Positions 8,104 to 14,606 of a stretch of DNA of 64,000 nt are shown here, piece by piece. The number at the start of each line of letters is the position of its first letter. Positions within the stretch are counted from its first letter, which is position 1. The stretch is from Nocardiopsis metallicus (lineage in GTDB: Bacteria > Actinomycetota > Actinomycetes > Streptosporangiales > Streptosporangiaceae), in contig NZ_JACHDO010000001.1 of NCBI RefSeq assembly GCF_014201115.1, forward strand, positions 4,278,001-4,342,000, in the 5' to 3' direction. Made by a program: the position numbers and the translations under genes. The notes beneath the pieces are model-generated. The model was not told the DNA's origin. It ran no database searches and saw only the letters and a list, made by a program, of their open reading frames with translations.

Positions 8104-9284
8104 CCTTCGTCGCCTTCCCAGACCAGGGCTCCGTCCTCCAGCAGCCTGCGGAGAAGACCGATGAGGGTATCCCGCGAGATGTCGGGAACGAGCTGGCACA
8201 GTTCCTTGACCGTGGCACTGTGTTGCCCGTTCAGGTGGGTGAGCAGCGGGGCGGCCTGGGTGGCGAACGTCCAGCGTCGTCCCTGCGAGAGGTAGATGAC
8301 GCTGTTCGCGGTGATGCTCAAGGTGCCCCGCTTGGTCGCCAGACGCAGCCGAGTGGAATCGGTGAACTCTCCGGTCACGGCGACGGGCAGGCTGAACGCC
8401 GCTCGGGCCGTGGCTGTCTCGTTCTGTCGCTCCCAGTACTCGCTCACCACAGCCGGGGCCTGGAGCCTCGCAGTGATCAGTTCGGACATCCGGTGGGACC
8501 AGTTCGAGAACTGGCCGGGGTCGCGCGGGATGTCGGCGCGGACCTCCTCGTGCTCGACCATGCCAGCGGTCAGCCAGGTGAGGAAGTCGGCTCCGGTGGT
8601 GGTGTTCAGCCCGCAGGTGAGGTGGAGGCTGGGTTCGCCTTCGGAGGCTGCGACCGCGTGCCAACAGCCCCGGGGGACGTGGAGGATGTCGCCGGGTGCC
8701 GTGACGAACTCGTCGATGGGGTCGGTGGGAGGGTCCTCGTCGAACTCGACGTCGTTGTGCAAGGGGGCGGTCCGGGTGGTGCCGTAGATGCGCCACCGTT
8801 TGCGGCCCGACACCTGGAGCACGAGCACGTCATGGTCGTCCCAGTGGATCCCGAACCCCTCCTTCGGAGTCCAGGAGGCGTAGGCGTTGGTCTGGATTCC
8901 GGTGCCCAGCCAGGTCTCCAACCCAGCGACCGTCTCGCCGATGGGCGGGTGCATCTCGTCGATCGCGTCCACCACCAGCGTCGCGCCCTCGCGGAGCTGT
9001 CGGTGGAACTGATGGGGAACGGGAGCGTCCCAGTCGGGCATACGTCGGTAGCGGCGCCGTTGGGTGTAGCGGCCCACGTGGATGCTCTCCCCGGCCGACA
9101 ATCGCAGACGAGGGCTGTTCAGGCGTTGGGTCGCGATGAGCTGGTTCAGGTCCTGCCAGGTGAGCAGGTGTGTGAAGGAGTCGGTGGCGTTGCCGGGGGC
9201 GGGATAGTGCCGGTGCTGGCGGCCGAGCACCTGGGCGGGGAACGTGTCCCCGCCCAGACGGCCGCTGATCAGATCAGCGGACAA
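8100..9284 (-). CDS. JmjC/cupin-fold Fe(II)/2-oxoglutarate oxygenase with C-terminal winged helix
   Basis: A 394-residue protein of the cupin-4/RoxA-like group. The iron facial triad is visible as H-x-D in GIHWDDHDV and a later H in HVPRGCWHAV; VLQVSGRKRWRIY between them is typical of the family. The last ~45 residues (VKELCQLVPDISRDTLIGLL and following) form a winged-helix-like region. Known relatives hydroxylate residues in ribosomal proteins or peptides. The TTG start at 9284 has GGAGG seven bases upstream and lies only 16 bases after the stop of a 56-residue peptide gene; upstream in-frame starts would overlap that gene. Hydroxylation of that peptide is an attractive inference but not shown. 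Confidence 0.85.
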   Translation of the reverse strand: MSADLISGRLGGDTFPAQVLGRQHRHYPAPGNATDSFTHLLTWQDLNQLIATQRLNSPRLRLSAGESIHVGRYTQRRRYRRMPDWDAPVPHQFHRQLREGATLVVDAIDEMHPPIGETVAGLETWLGTGIQTNAYASWTPKEGFGIHWDDHDVLVLQVSGRKRWRIYGTTRTAPLHNDVEFDEDPPTDPIDEFVTAPGDILHVPRGCWHAVAASEGEPSLHLTCGLNTTTGADFLTWLTAGMVEHEEVRADIPRDPGQFSNWSHRMSELITARLQAPAVVSEYWERQNETATARAAFSLPVAVTGEFTDSTRLRLATKRGTLSITANSVIYLSQGRRWTFATQAAPLLTHLNGQHSATVKELCQLVPDISRDTLIGLLRRLLEDGALVWEGDEG

Positions 9285-9300
9285 GGTCGTGCCTCCGTTC

Positions 9301-9471
9301 TTAGTGGAAGCCGTCGTTGGTGTCGGAGCGGCCGGTGCCACCGCCGTCGGAGGGCTGGTCGCCGCGCGAGCGCAGGGTAGCGATGTCCTCCACCGCGACG
9401 AGGAGGTCACCAACGTCCATCTGCGTGCGGGGCTTCGGCTGGGTCTGCGTGCTGATACCGGTCACGGTCAT
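9301..9471 (-). CDS. Short peptide, candidate modified-peptide precursor
   Basis: A 56-residue ORF starting at ATG 9471 with AAGGAG at good distance. It begins MTVTGISTQTQPKPRTQ, continues with a helix-like acidic/hydrophobic stretch (MDVGDLLVAVEDIATLRSRG) and ends in a Gly/Asp/Ser/Thr-rich tail DGGGTGRSDTNDGFH. This leader-then-polar-core layout, directly upstream of an oxygenase, a reductase and a kinase, resembles RiPP precursors. It has no Cys, so thioether or azole chemistry is not expected. An in-frame ATG 15 codons upstream would give a 71-residue form but lacks a clear ribosome site. I do not recognise a family; precursor status is inference. Confidence 0.55.
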   Translation of the reverse strand: MTVTGISTQTQPKPRTQMDVGDLLVAVEDIATLRSRGDQPSDGGGTGRSDTNDGFH

Positions 9472-9761
9472 GCTGTGTTCTCCTTCATCGGATGCGGATG
9501 GGGTCTGGTGTGACATGAAGGCGGTGCTCGTGCTGATGTGATGCCCACGTCCTCTTCCCTCGTGGGTGGCATCTGTCGGACCTGTGCCCGCCCCCGCAGC
9601 GCACAGGTCAGCGCTCTATCCGATTCGTCATCCTCACCCGAAGACGAACTGTCCAATTTCTGTTCTTTTGGACATTCATGCGTCCTGTGGGCGTCTTCTT
9701 CGGTGGAGGTATGACCGCATCGAAAGCAGTTCCAGTACTGGAGCACCACGGAACCGCAGAT

Positions 9762-10082
9762 TCAGACCTTGAGCTGCGCGAGTTCCAGGACTCCGAGAAT
9801 TCTTCCGGCCAGGATCTGCTCGTTCCCGATGCTGGTGACCGGATCGAGGGTGGGGCGTCCGCTGCGGCCTTCAGGGGGCCAGACGAAGCACCACCGGAGG
9901 TCGTCATCCGAACCGCGCAGGGCGACGACCTGGGACTTGCCGTTCAGCTTCGCGGTGACCGTCCTGCGACGACCGTCCACCTCAGCACTGATGCCTTTGG
10001 CCTTGAGAGCCCAGGTGAGGTTCTCAGCGGCACTCTTGTGCGTGAGAAGTCCGTCTTGCGGGCATGGTTCAGTTGGGTTGTT
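9762..10082 (-). CDS. Hypothetical protein, probably 5'-truncated by IS3 element
   Basis: The frame is open from the IS boundary at 10082 to a stop at 9762. The readable part includes AAENLTWALKAKG, TAKLNGKSQVVALRGSDDD and LRWCFVWPPEG, and ends in ILGVLELAQLKV, with normal coding character. There is no good start with a ribosome site before the IS edge; a GTG at 9980 would give 72 residues. I infer that the original start was lost when the IS3 element inserted. No family recognised; small proteins of this sort often sit near actinomycete DUF397/XRE regulators. Confidence 0.45.
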   Translation of the reverse strand, partial: NNPTEPCPQDGLLTHKSAAENLTWALKAKGISAEVDGRRRTVTAKLNGKSQVVALRGSDDDLRWCFVWPPEGRSGRPTLDPVTSIGNEQILAGRILGVLELAQLKV

Positions 10083-10151
10083 TGATCTTGCTTCGGTTCG
10101 GTGGACAGGTGTCCGCTTTCGGATACTTTGTCATTGAACGAGGAGATTGAA

Positions 10152-10439
10152 GTGCCCAAGACCCGCCCTGCGTACCCGCCGGAGTACCGCGATCAGATCA
10201 TCGCGCTGGCCCGCTCCGGCCGTAGCCCCGAGGACCTGGCAGCTGAGTTCGAACCCTCGGCCCAGACGATCCGCACCTGGATCAATCAGGCCAAGATCGA
10301 CTCCGGCCAGGCAGAGGGCACCACCAGCGATGACAAGGCCGAACTGGCCCGCCTTCGCCGAGAGAACGCCCAGCTGCGCGAAGAGCGCGAGATCCTGCGC
10401 AAGGCCACGGCTTTCTTCGTCCGGGAGACCAGTCGGTGA
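10152..10439 (+). CDS. IS3-family transposase OrfA (helix-turn-helix)
   Basis: A 95-residue protein with an N-terminal helix-turn-helix (PEYRDQIIALARSGRSPEDL, then AQTIRTWINQAK) that binds the element ends. A leucine-zipper-like coiled coil follows (LARLRRENAQLREEREILRK). The GTG at 10152 has AGGAG six bases upstream. Its stop overlaps the OrfB start; OrfB is in the -1 frame, as needed for the programmed fusion protein OrfAB in this family. I see no classic A6G slippery heptamer, so coupling through the GTGA overlap is also possible. Confidence 0.9.
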   Translation: MPKTRPAYPPEYRDQIIALARSGRSPEDLAAEFEPSAQTIRTWINQAKIDSGQAEGTTSDDKAELARLRRENAQLREEREILRKATAFFVRETSR

Positions 10440-11350
10440 TGTTCCGGCTGATCGACGAAGAAAAGACACGCCACTCCGTCTCCCTGATGTCCCGGCTGCT
10501 CGGCGTATCGCGGCAGGGCTACTACAAACACCACCACCGAATCCAGGACGGCCCCACGGCCAAGGAACGCTCCGACGCTGACCTGTCCGAGCGCATCCAG
10601 GGCCACCACGAGCGCTCCCGCGGCACCTACGGCTCCCCCAGGCTCCAGGCCGACCTGGCCGAGCTCGACGGCATCCGCGCTGGACGCAACCGCATCACCC
10701 GGCTGATGCGCCGCCAGGGCCTGGTCGGGGTCCACCGCCGCACCGGCCGCAAAAGCCTGACCTCCCAGGACCGGATGGCCACAGCCCCACCGGATCTGGT
10801 CGGTCGTGACTTCACCGCCCATGCCCCCAACACCAAGTGGAGCGCGGACATCACCTACGTGCCCACCGACCAGGGGTGGGTGTACCTGGCGGTGGTGATG
10901 GACCTGTTCTCGCGCCGCATCGTGGGCTGGGCGATGGCCCCTCACATGCGCGCCGATCTGGTCTGCGACGCGCTGGCCATGGCGGTGACCGCCCGCCGTC
11001 CCGGTCCGGGGCTGATCCATCACTCGGACAAGGGATCGCAATACACCAGTCTGGCCTTTGGTCGCCGCTGCGAAGAGGCAGGGATCGCTCCCTCGACGGG
11101 GCGGACGGGGTCGTGTTACGACAACGCCGTCACCGAGAGCTTCTTCGCGTCGTTGGAGACCGAGTTGATCGACCGCACCCGTTTCGCCACCAGGGCGGAT
11201 GCGGAGCGGGAGGTGTTCTCCTATATCGAGGGGTTCTACAACCCCTGGCGGCGGCATTCGGCCAATGGTCAGCTCAGCCCGGCTGAGTATGAACGTCGCC
11301 ACACCGAAGTTGCTCAAGACAGGCTTGCGGCGCTGTCTCAGGCCGCGTAA
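10436..11350 (+). CDS. IS3-family transposase OrfB (DDE integrase core)
   Basis: About 304 residues with the rve integrase fold. The DDE residues are visible in WSADITYVPTD (D), GLIHHSDKGSQYTS (D) and CYDNAVTESFFASLETE (E, with the K replaced by later basic residues). An N-terminal HTH_21-like region precedes it (YGSPRLQADL, NRITRLMRRQGL). The frame begins at GTG 10436 or ATG 10439. It acts with OrfA in copy-out/paste-in transposition. No disruption is seen. Confidence 0.93.
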   Translation: MMFRLIDEEKTRHSVSLMSRLLGVSRQGYYKHHHRIQDGPTAKERSDADLSERIQGHHERSRGTYGSPRLQADLAELDGIRAGRNRITRLMRRQGLVGVHRRTGRKSLTSQDRMATAPPDLVGRDFTAHAPNTKWSADITYVPTDQGWVYLAVVMDLFSRRIVGWAMAPHMRADLVCDALAMAVTARRPGPGLIHHSDKGSQYTSLAFGRRCEEAGIAPSTGRTGSCYDNAVTESFFASLETELIDRTRFATRADAEREVFSYIEGFYNPWRRHSANGQLSPAEYERRHTEVAQDRLAALSQAA

Positions 11351-11391
11351 AACCCCAGCTCACAGGTGTCTACCGAACTGAAGCAACATCA

Positions 11392-11772
11392 GTTCGATGC
11401 CGCACGAATCCAACTGCACCCTTGTTGTGGGTTGTGCTAGAAGAATCAGTCCTGTGCCGCCCCGTGGGTGGGCGGAACGTCATGGTCGATCAGCTGAAGC
11501 ACTTGCTGGAGACGGCGCAACGGTCACACGTTCGCCTCCAGATCCTCCCCTTCAGCAAAGGCGCACACGCCGCGATGGACGGGGCGTTCACCCTGTTGGA
11601 GACGGGAAACCGGGACCGCATGCTCTACACCGAGCGACCCGGGAGCGGTCAAGTGACGTCTGATGCTGACGAGGTGGCAAAATGCGATCAACGGATGAGC
11701 GCACTGATTGGCCTTGCCCTGTCGCCAGAGGAATCTATCGACCAACTGGCGGCCCGGATTGGAGAGACATGA
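11392..11772 (+). pseudogene. C-terminal remnant of an XRE/DUF5753 regulator
   Basis: The frame is open directly from the IS3 right end and reads LLWVVLEESVLCRPVGG, MVDQLKHLLETAQ, LQILPFSKGAHAAMDGAFTLL. This is the C-terminal half of DUF5753, which normally follows an N-terminal helix-turn-helix of about 80 residues. That half is absent: the sequence across the IS is a minus-strand gene. The stop overlaps the DUF397 gene start (ATGA), the standard partner arrangement, so the pair was once a functional XRE-DUF397 unit. A TTG at 11422 could allow translation of a fragment. Confidence 0.8.
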
Positions 11773-11960
11773 GCGACCGGCTCGATGACCTGCCTTGGCA
11801 CAAGTCCACCTACAGCGGGAACCAGGGAGGACAGTGCGTAGAGGTGGCTGAGACACCCGAGGCTGTGTACGTCCGTGACACACAGAACCGGGAAGACGGT
11901 GCTCTCGGGTTCGCGCCCGCGGCCTTCCTGCAGTTCGTGAACAGCACCGTGAAGTCTTGA
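11769..11960 (+). CDS. DUF397 domain protein
   Basis: A 63-residue protein with the DUF397 pattern: WHKSTYSGNQGGQCVEVAE, VYVRDTQN, LGFAPAAFLQFV. In actinomycetes DUF397 proteins sit after XRE/DUF5753 regulators and take part in developmental and antibiotic regulation (family knowledge; for example near bldB/whiJ-like systems). Here the partner gene upstream is truncated, leaving this gene orphaned. Start ATG at 11769 overlaps the previous stop. Confidence 0.9.
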   Translation: MSDRLDDLPWHKSTYSGNQGGQCVEVAETPEAVYVRDTQNREDGALGFAPAAFLQFVNSTVKS

Positions 11961-12024
11961 TCTGAGCAGCCTGAACGTCTCCCCTCACCCCTCATGCGCT
12001 GGTAGTTCAGTGTGAGGGGAGGCG

Positions 12025-12891
12025 TTATGAATACTCGGTGAGCACTCGCTCGATGAGGGCTCGGGAGCCGTCCTCGCTCAAGGCGCGGTCTCGCAGGTTT
12101 TCGAAGATCGCGCGGAAGCGAGTCGTGGTGTCCTCATCCTCCAGGTAGGAGGCCCCGGCTTCGTGGCCCTGATAGACGACCTCACCGAAGGAGAATCCGA
12201 GCTGACTCTTCTCCTCGAAGGACAGGGAAGTGAAGGACCCACTCTGATGCGGGAATGCCCCGGCCGAGTAAGGGAAGATCCGGCAGGTCACGTTCGGTAG
12301 ATCGCAGCGCTCCAGAAGCGAACTGAGCTGCGGTTTCATAGTCGTGGCACCGCCCACCTCCAGGCGAAGGGCGGATTCGCTCATGACCACGTCCAGTCTC
12401 AGCGGGTTCAGCCCGGTAAGACGTTCCTGACGTTTCAGGCAAATTTCGACCCGTTCGCGCACTTCAACCTCAGAGAGCGCCGGGATAGATGCCTGTGCCA
12501 CGAGGTGTGCGTACTCCTCGGTCTGGAACAGCTCCGGCAACAGCTGGTCCTGATAGCCACGCAGGAAGACAGCATCGGCCTCCAGCCCCAGGTAGGGCTC
12601 GAACCACTTCGGAACCGACTTGTAGGAGCGCCACCAGCCCTTGCGGCGAGCCAGGTGCGCGAGCTGGAAGGCAGCTTCGCACTCCTCATCGGATGCCCCG
12701 TAGAAGCGCATGAGGAGCTGAGCGGTGCCGGGCTGGATACGGGTCGAGGCGCTCTCGACCCGACTCAGGGTGCCAGCGTGCATGCCTGCGTGGCCAGCGG
12801 CTTTCCCCCCAGTGATGCGGGCGGCTTCCCTACGCTCCCGAAGCGCTTTGGCCAAGATCCGACGTGCAACCGTGGGGCTGGCCTCCGCCAC
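12025..12891 (-). CDS. XRE-family regulator with DUF5753 ligand domain
   Basis: A 288-residue protein. Residues 1 to about 75 form the helix-turn-helix (ARRILAKALRERREAARITG, MHAGTLSRVESA), and the rest is DUF5753 (WFEPYLGLEADA, LLPELFQTEEYAHLVAQASI, LNPLRLDVVMSESALRLEVGG, RIFPYSAGAFPHQSGSFTSL). The GTG at 12891 has AGGAGG six bases upstream. It diverges from the ATPase operon at 13159 and is intact, unlike the fragment at 11392. It may control that operon through the inverted repeat at 13048-13062; this is inference. Confidence 0.9.
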   Translation of the reverse strand: MAEASPTVARRILAKALRERREAARITGGKAAGHAGMHAGTLSRVESASTRIQPGTAQLLMRFYGASDEECEAAFQLAHLARRKGWWRSYKSVPKWFEPYLGLEADAVFLRGYQDQLLPELFQTEEYAHLVAQASIPALSEVEVRERVEICLKRQERLTGLNPLRLDVVMSESALRLEVGGATTMKPQLSSLLERCDLPNVTCRIFPYSAGAFPHQSGSFTSLSFEEKSQLGFSFGEVVYQGHEAGASYLEDEDTTTRFRAIFENLRDRALSEDGSRALIERVLTEYS

Positions 12892-13047
12892 CCGACACCT
12901 CCTGAGACAGCTGTGGAACTCCACAGTTTCACTGATGCGATGCGCGGCACCAACTTCGCACAAGTTGCATCGAACAATAAATTGCCAAACGGCTTGTGGA
13001 CCTAACCCCTTCGGTGCACACTGGAGGCACGCCTTCCAAAATCACAA

Positions 13048-13062
13048 ATTGCGCGATGCAAT
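13048..13062. promoter_or_regulatory. Candidate operator, ATTGC-N5-GCAAT inverted repeat
   Basis: Perfect 5-bp arms around GCGAT, in the A+T-richer gap between the divergent XRE regulator (start 12891) and the ATPase operon. TTGCAT and AATTGCC half-site-like words occur nearby between 12963 and 12990. It is a plausible binding site for the XRE protein, with no direct proof. Confidence 0.35.
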
Positions 13063-13162
13063 GTCGTGGAGAAGAAGGCATGAAAACGGCCCTGACCTGG
13101 TGCGGGAACACCTGATCAGGGCCTTGGCCCACTACCTGACTGAACCAGGTGAGGACCCATGA
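13061..13162 (+). CDS. Small ORF coupled to ATP-binding protein gene
   Basis: A 33-residue ORF from ATG 13061 ending with TGA inside the ATG of the next gene (ATGA overlap). The C-terminal part reads LVREHLIRALAHYLTEPGED, which looks like an amphipathic helix. The overlap and codon use argue for translation, but the N-terminus (MSWRRRHENG) overlaps the inverted repeat and no clear ribosome site is present. It could instead start at an internal GTG. Low confidence. Confidence 0.3.
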   Translation: MSWRRRHENGPDLVREHLIRALAHYLTEPGEDP

Positions 13163-13596
13163 GCAACCGTATCGTTTCCGCGTGCCCGGAAGGCAGGCGG
13201 CTGGCACCGCTGCGCCGTTCGACCTTCCGCTACCCCGCTCGGCCCGAATGCGTCAAGGACGCCCGTCGCTGGCTCGACCGGAGGATGTCCATGGCCGGGG
13301 TTCCCGGCGACTCCTCCTCAACCGCCCTTCTCCTCCTCTCCGAGCTGGTCACCAACTGCGTGACGCACCAGGAGGCCGGATTCATCGTGGTCCGGGCACA
13401 CCTGTGTGTCGGCGGTCTCCGAACGGAGGTCCGTGACGACAGCGGACAGCTGCCGGACCTGTGTGCCCCCTCCCCCTCTCCCGACTCCGAGAGCGGGCGG
13501 GGTCTGTGGCTGGTCGACGCTCTGGCCACCCGATGGGGTCGCTTCGAGTCGAACCGCGGCCCCGGGGTCTTCTTCGCTCTGACGTGGGAGCGGTGA
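13159..13596 (+). CDS. RsbW-like ATP-binding anti-sigma/regulatory kinase
   Basis: A 145-residue GHKL ATPase. The N-box is LLLLSELVTNCVTHQ near residue 60 and the G-box is ESGRGLWLVDALATRWG near residue 115, followed by FFALTWER. Such proteins bind sigma factors or anti-anti-sigma partners in actinomycete stress and developmental control. No sigma factor gene is in the window. It overlaps the next gene by one base (TGATG). Confidence 0.85.
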   Translation: MSNRIVSACPEGRRLAPLRRSTFRYPARPECVKDARRWLDRRMSMAGVPGDSSSTALLLLSELVTNCVTHQEAGFIVVRAHLCVGGLRTEVRDDSGQLPDLCAPSPSPDSESGRGLWLVDALATRWGRFESNRGPGVFFALTWER

Positions 13597-13835
13597 TGAC
13601 CATGACCGGCTACCACCTGCGACCGAGCGCGGAGATCCTGAAGCTGCGCGCCGAGTTCCCCGACTTCCTCATCTGCGAGCTCCACGGGGTGAACTCCGAA
13701 CTCACCAGCTACGTGGCGACCAGCACCCGAACCGTCCCCAGCGGCCAGCCGGAACTGATCGTGGCCGCCAGCGCTACGGAGCTCCAGAAGGCTCTCTCGG
13801 TACTGGGGATCCAGCCCGAGGGAGGTCAGCGATGA
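13596..13835 (+). CDS. Hypothetical small protein
   Basis: A 79-residue protein (MTMTGYHLRPSAEILKLRAE, then FPDFLICELHGVN, LIVAASATELQKAL) translated from an ATG overlapping the ATPase stop. It overlaps the next gene by four bases. Actinomycete genomes often carry such short proteins in ATPase/XRE regulatory cassettes. No domain recognised; the tight coupling suggests a shared role with the ATPase. Confidence 0.7.
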   Translation: MTMTGYHLRPSAEILKLRAEFPDFLICELHGVNSELTSYVATSTRTVPSGQPELIVAASATELQKALSVLGIQPEGGQR

Positions 13836-14209
13836 TCACTCTGGACCACAACTGCGGCTCGATCAGGCAGGAACTCGACCGAGCGCGCGCCACCTTCCGG
13901 GGACGCGGGTGGACCTTCTGGCACGGCGGTGCGACCGGCCAGTACTGGGCCGCACACACCGGCCGAATGGTCCTGCTCTCCGGAAACAACTCCGCCGAAC
14001 TGATCGAGGAGATCCGCAGGGTGACCGGTGATACCGCACCACGGCTGAACCTGGCGCCGGTGGTGCGGGTTCCGGCACCTCGACGGCCCCCGCCCAGGAG
14101 CGCGGGTGACCCGGAAAACGACGTCCGTGCCCGCCACCGGGCACCGAGGCGGCAGACTCGGTGGATCCGAGAGCTGACCCCCTGGCCCCGCCTGCGCCGT
14201 TCCGGTTAG
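13832..14209 (+). CDS. Hypothetical protein
   Basis: A 125-residue protein. The first ~70 residues look folded (IRQELDRARATFRGRGWTFW, AAHTGRMVLLSGNNSAELIE), and the C-terminal 50 are Pro/Arg-rich and probably disordered. It is the last gene of the coupled cassette 13159-14209. No family recognised. Confidence 0.65.
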   Translation: MITLDHNCGSIRQELDRARATFRGRGWTFWHGGATGQYWAAHTGRMVLLSGNNSAELIEEIRRVTGDTAPRLNLAPVVRVPAPRRPPPRSAGDPENDVRARHRAPRRQTRWIRELTPWPRLRRSG

Positions 14210-14320
14210 CCGCATGGATCTCGTGGCGGCGGGCGGGAACTCTTCGAGGGGTGGTCTCGCTCGACGGCGGGTGGTCATCGCCGCCCCTTTCGATGAGGAC
14301 TCTCTCGGAGGGTGAACACC

Positions 14321-14495
14321 ATGAACCGGTGCTCCCTTGCTCTGTTGGTCGTCCTCTTGGCCGCCGCCACGGATCTGACTGACGGGGCGGCGGTCAACAT
14401 CCTCCTCCCCGTCATGTAACACGATCTCGGAGCGGGCGACAATACCCCGCAGGCGAACGCGGGCATGCACTGGGGCTCTTCGCCGTAGTGGCGGG
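14321..14495 (+). pseudogene. N-terminal fragment of an MFS transporter
   Basis: A GGAGG precedes ATG 14321. The product starts MNRCSLALLVVLLAAATDLT and continues DGAAVNILLPVM, the first transmembrane helix of an EmrB/QacA-type MFS exporter. TAA then interrupts the frame, after which HDLGAGDN continues the same MFS motif. The sequence stops resembling a transporter at 14495, exactly where the 27-bp fbiB repeat begins. So it is both nonsense-mutated and truncated at the segment boundary. The remainder of 14210-14320 holds nothing I can support. Confidence 0.7.
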
Positions 14496-14531
14496 CCCCG
14501 CGACCCGGACGCCTTCGTCGAGGTGCGGTAG
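14496..14531 (+). repeat. Right copy of 27-bp direct repeat; remnant of a FbiB C-terminus
   Basis: Bases 14496-14522 equal 6178-6204. With the next nine bases it reads RDPDAFVEVR-stop, compared with RDPDAFVEIR-stop in intact fbiB. It is followed 17 bases later by a strong terminator, which would be the natural place for the fbiA-fbiB operon terminator; intact fbiB has no comparable hairpin downstream. I read this as the displaced original (or a donor) 3' end of fbiB. Confidence 0.75.
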
Positions 14532-14548
14532 CGGCGCGTCCTTCCCTT

Positions 14549-14590
14549 CGGCCCCTCCCCGCCCCGGCATGCTGGGGCGGGGAGGGGCCG
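14549..14590. terminator. Strong hairpin terminator
   Basis: A perfect 17-bp G/C stem (CGGCCCCTCCCCGCCCC and its complement) with an 8-base loop, directly after the FbiB remnant and 17 bases before the antiporter gene. There is no T-run, as is common in high-GC actinomycetes. Confidence 0.7.
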
Positions 14591-14606
14591 AGGCGAGGGG
14601 GTTCGG

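Larger units (their letters stand above)
10083..11391 (+). mobile_element. IS3-family insertion sequence
   Basis: A 1309-bp element. Ends are imperfect inverted repeats beginning TGAT: left 10083-10106, right (reverse complement) 11368-11391, 24 bp with three mismatches, sharing TTGCTTC and GTTCGGT. A 3-bp GTT occurs just outside both ends (10080-10082 and 11392-11394), the target duplication size of IS3 elements. Two overlapping ORFs in 0 and -1 phase code for the transposase. Both ORFs and the ends look intact, so the element may be active. It separates a minus-strand hypothetical gene from a plus-strand regulator fragment. Confidence 0.9.

Noticed and set aside
6178..14522. Phage or conjugative element
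   Set aside because: No integrase, relaxase, replication or structural gene is present between the repeats; only an IS3 transposase is mobile.
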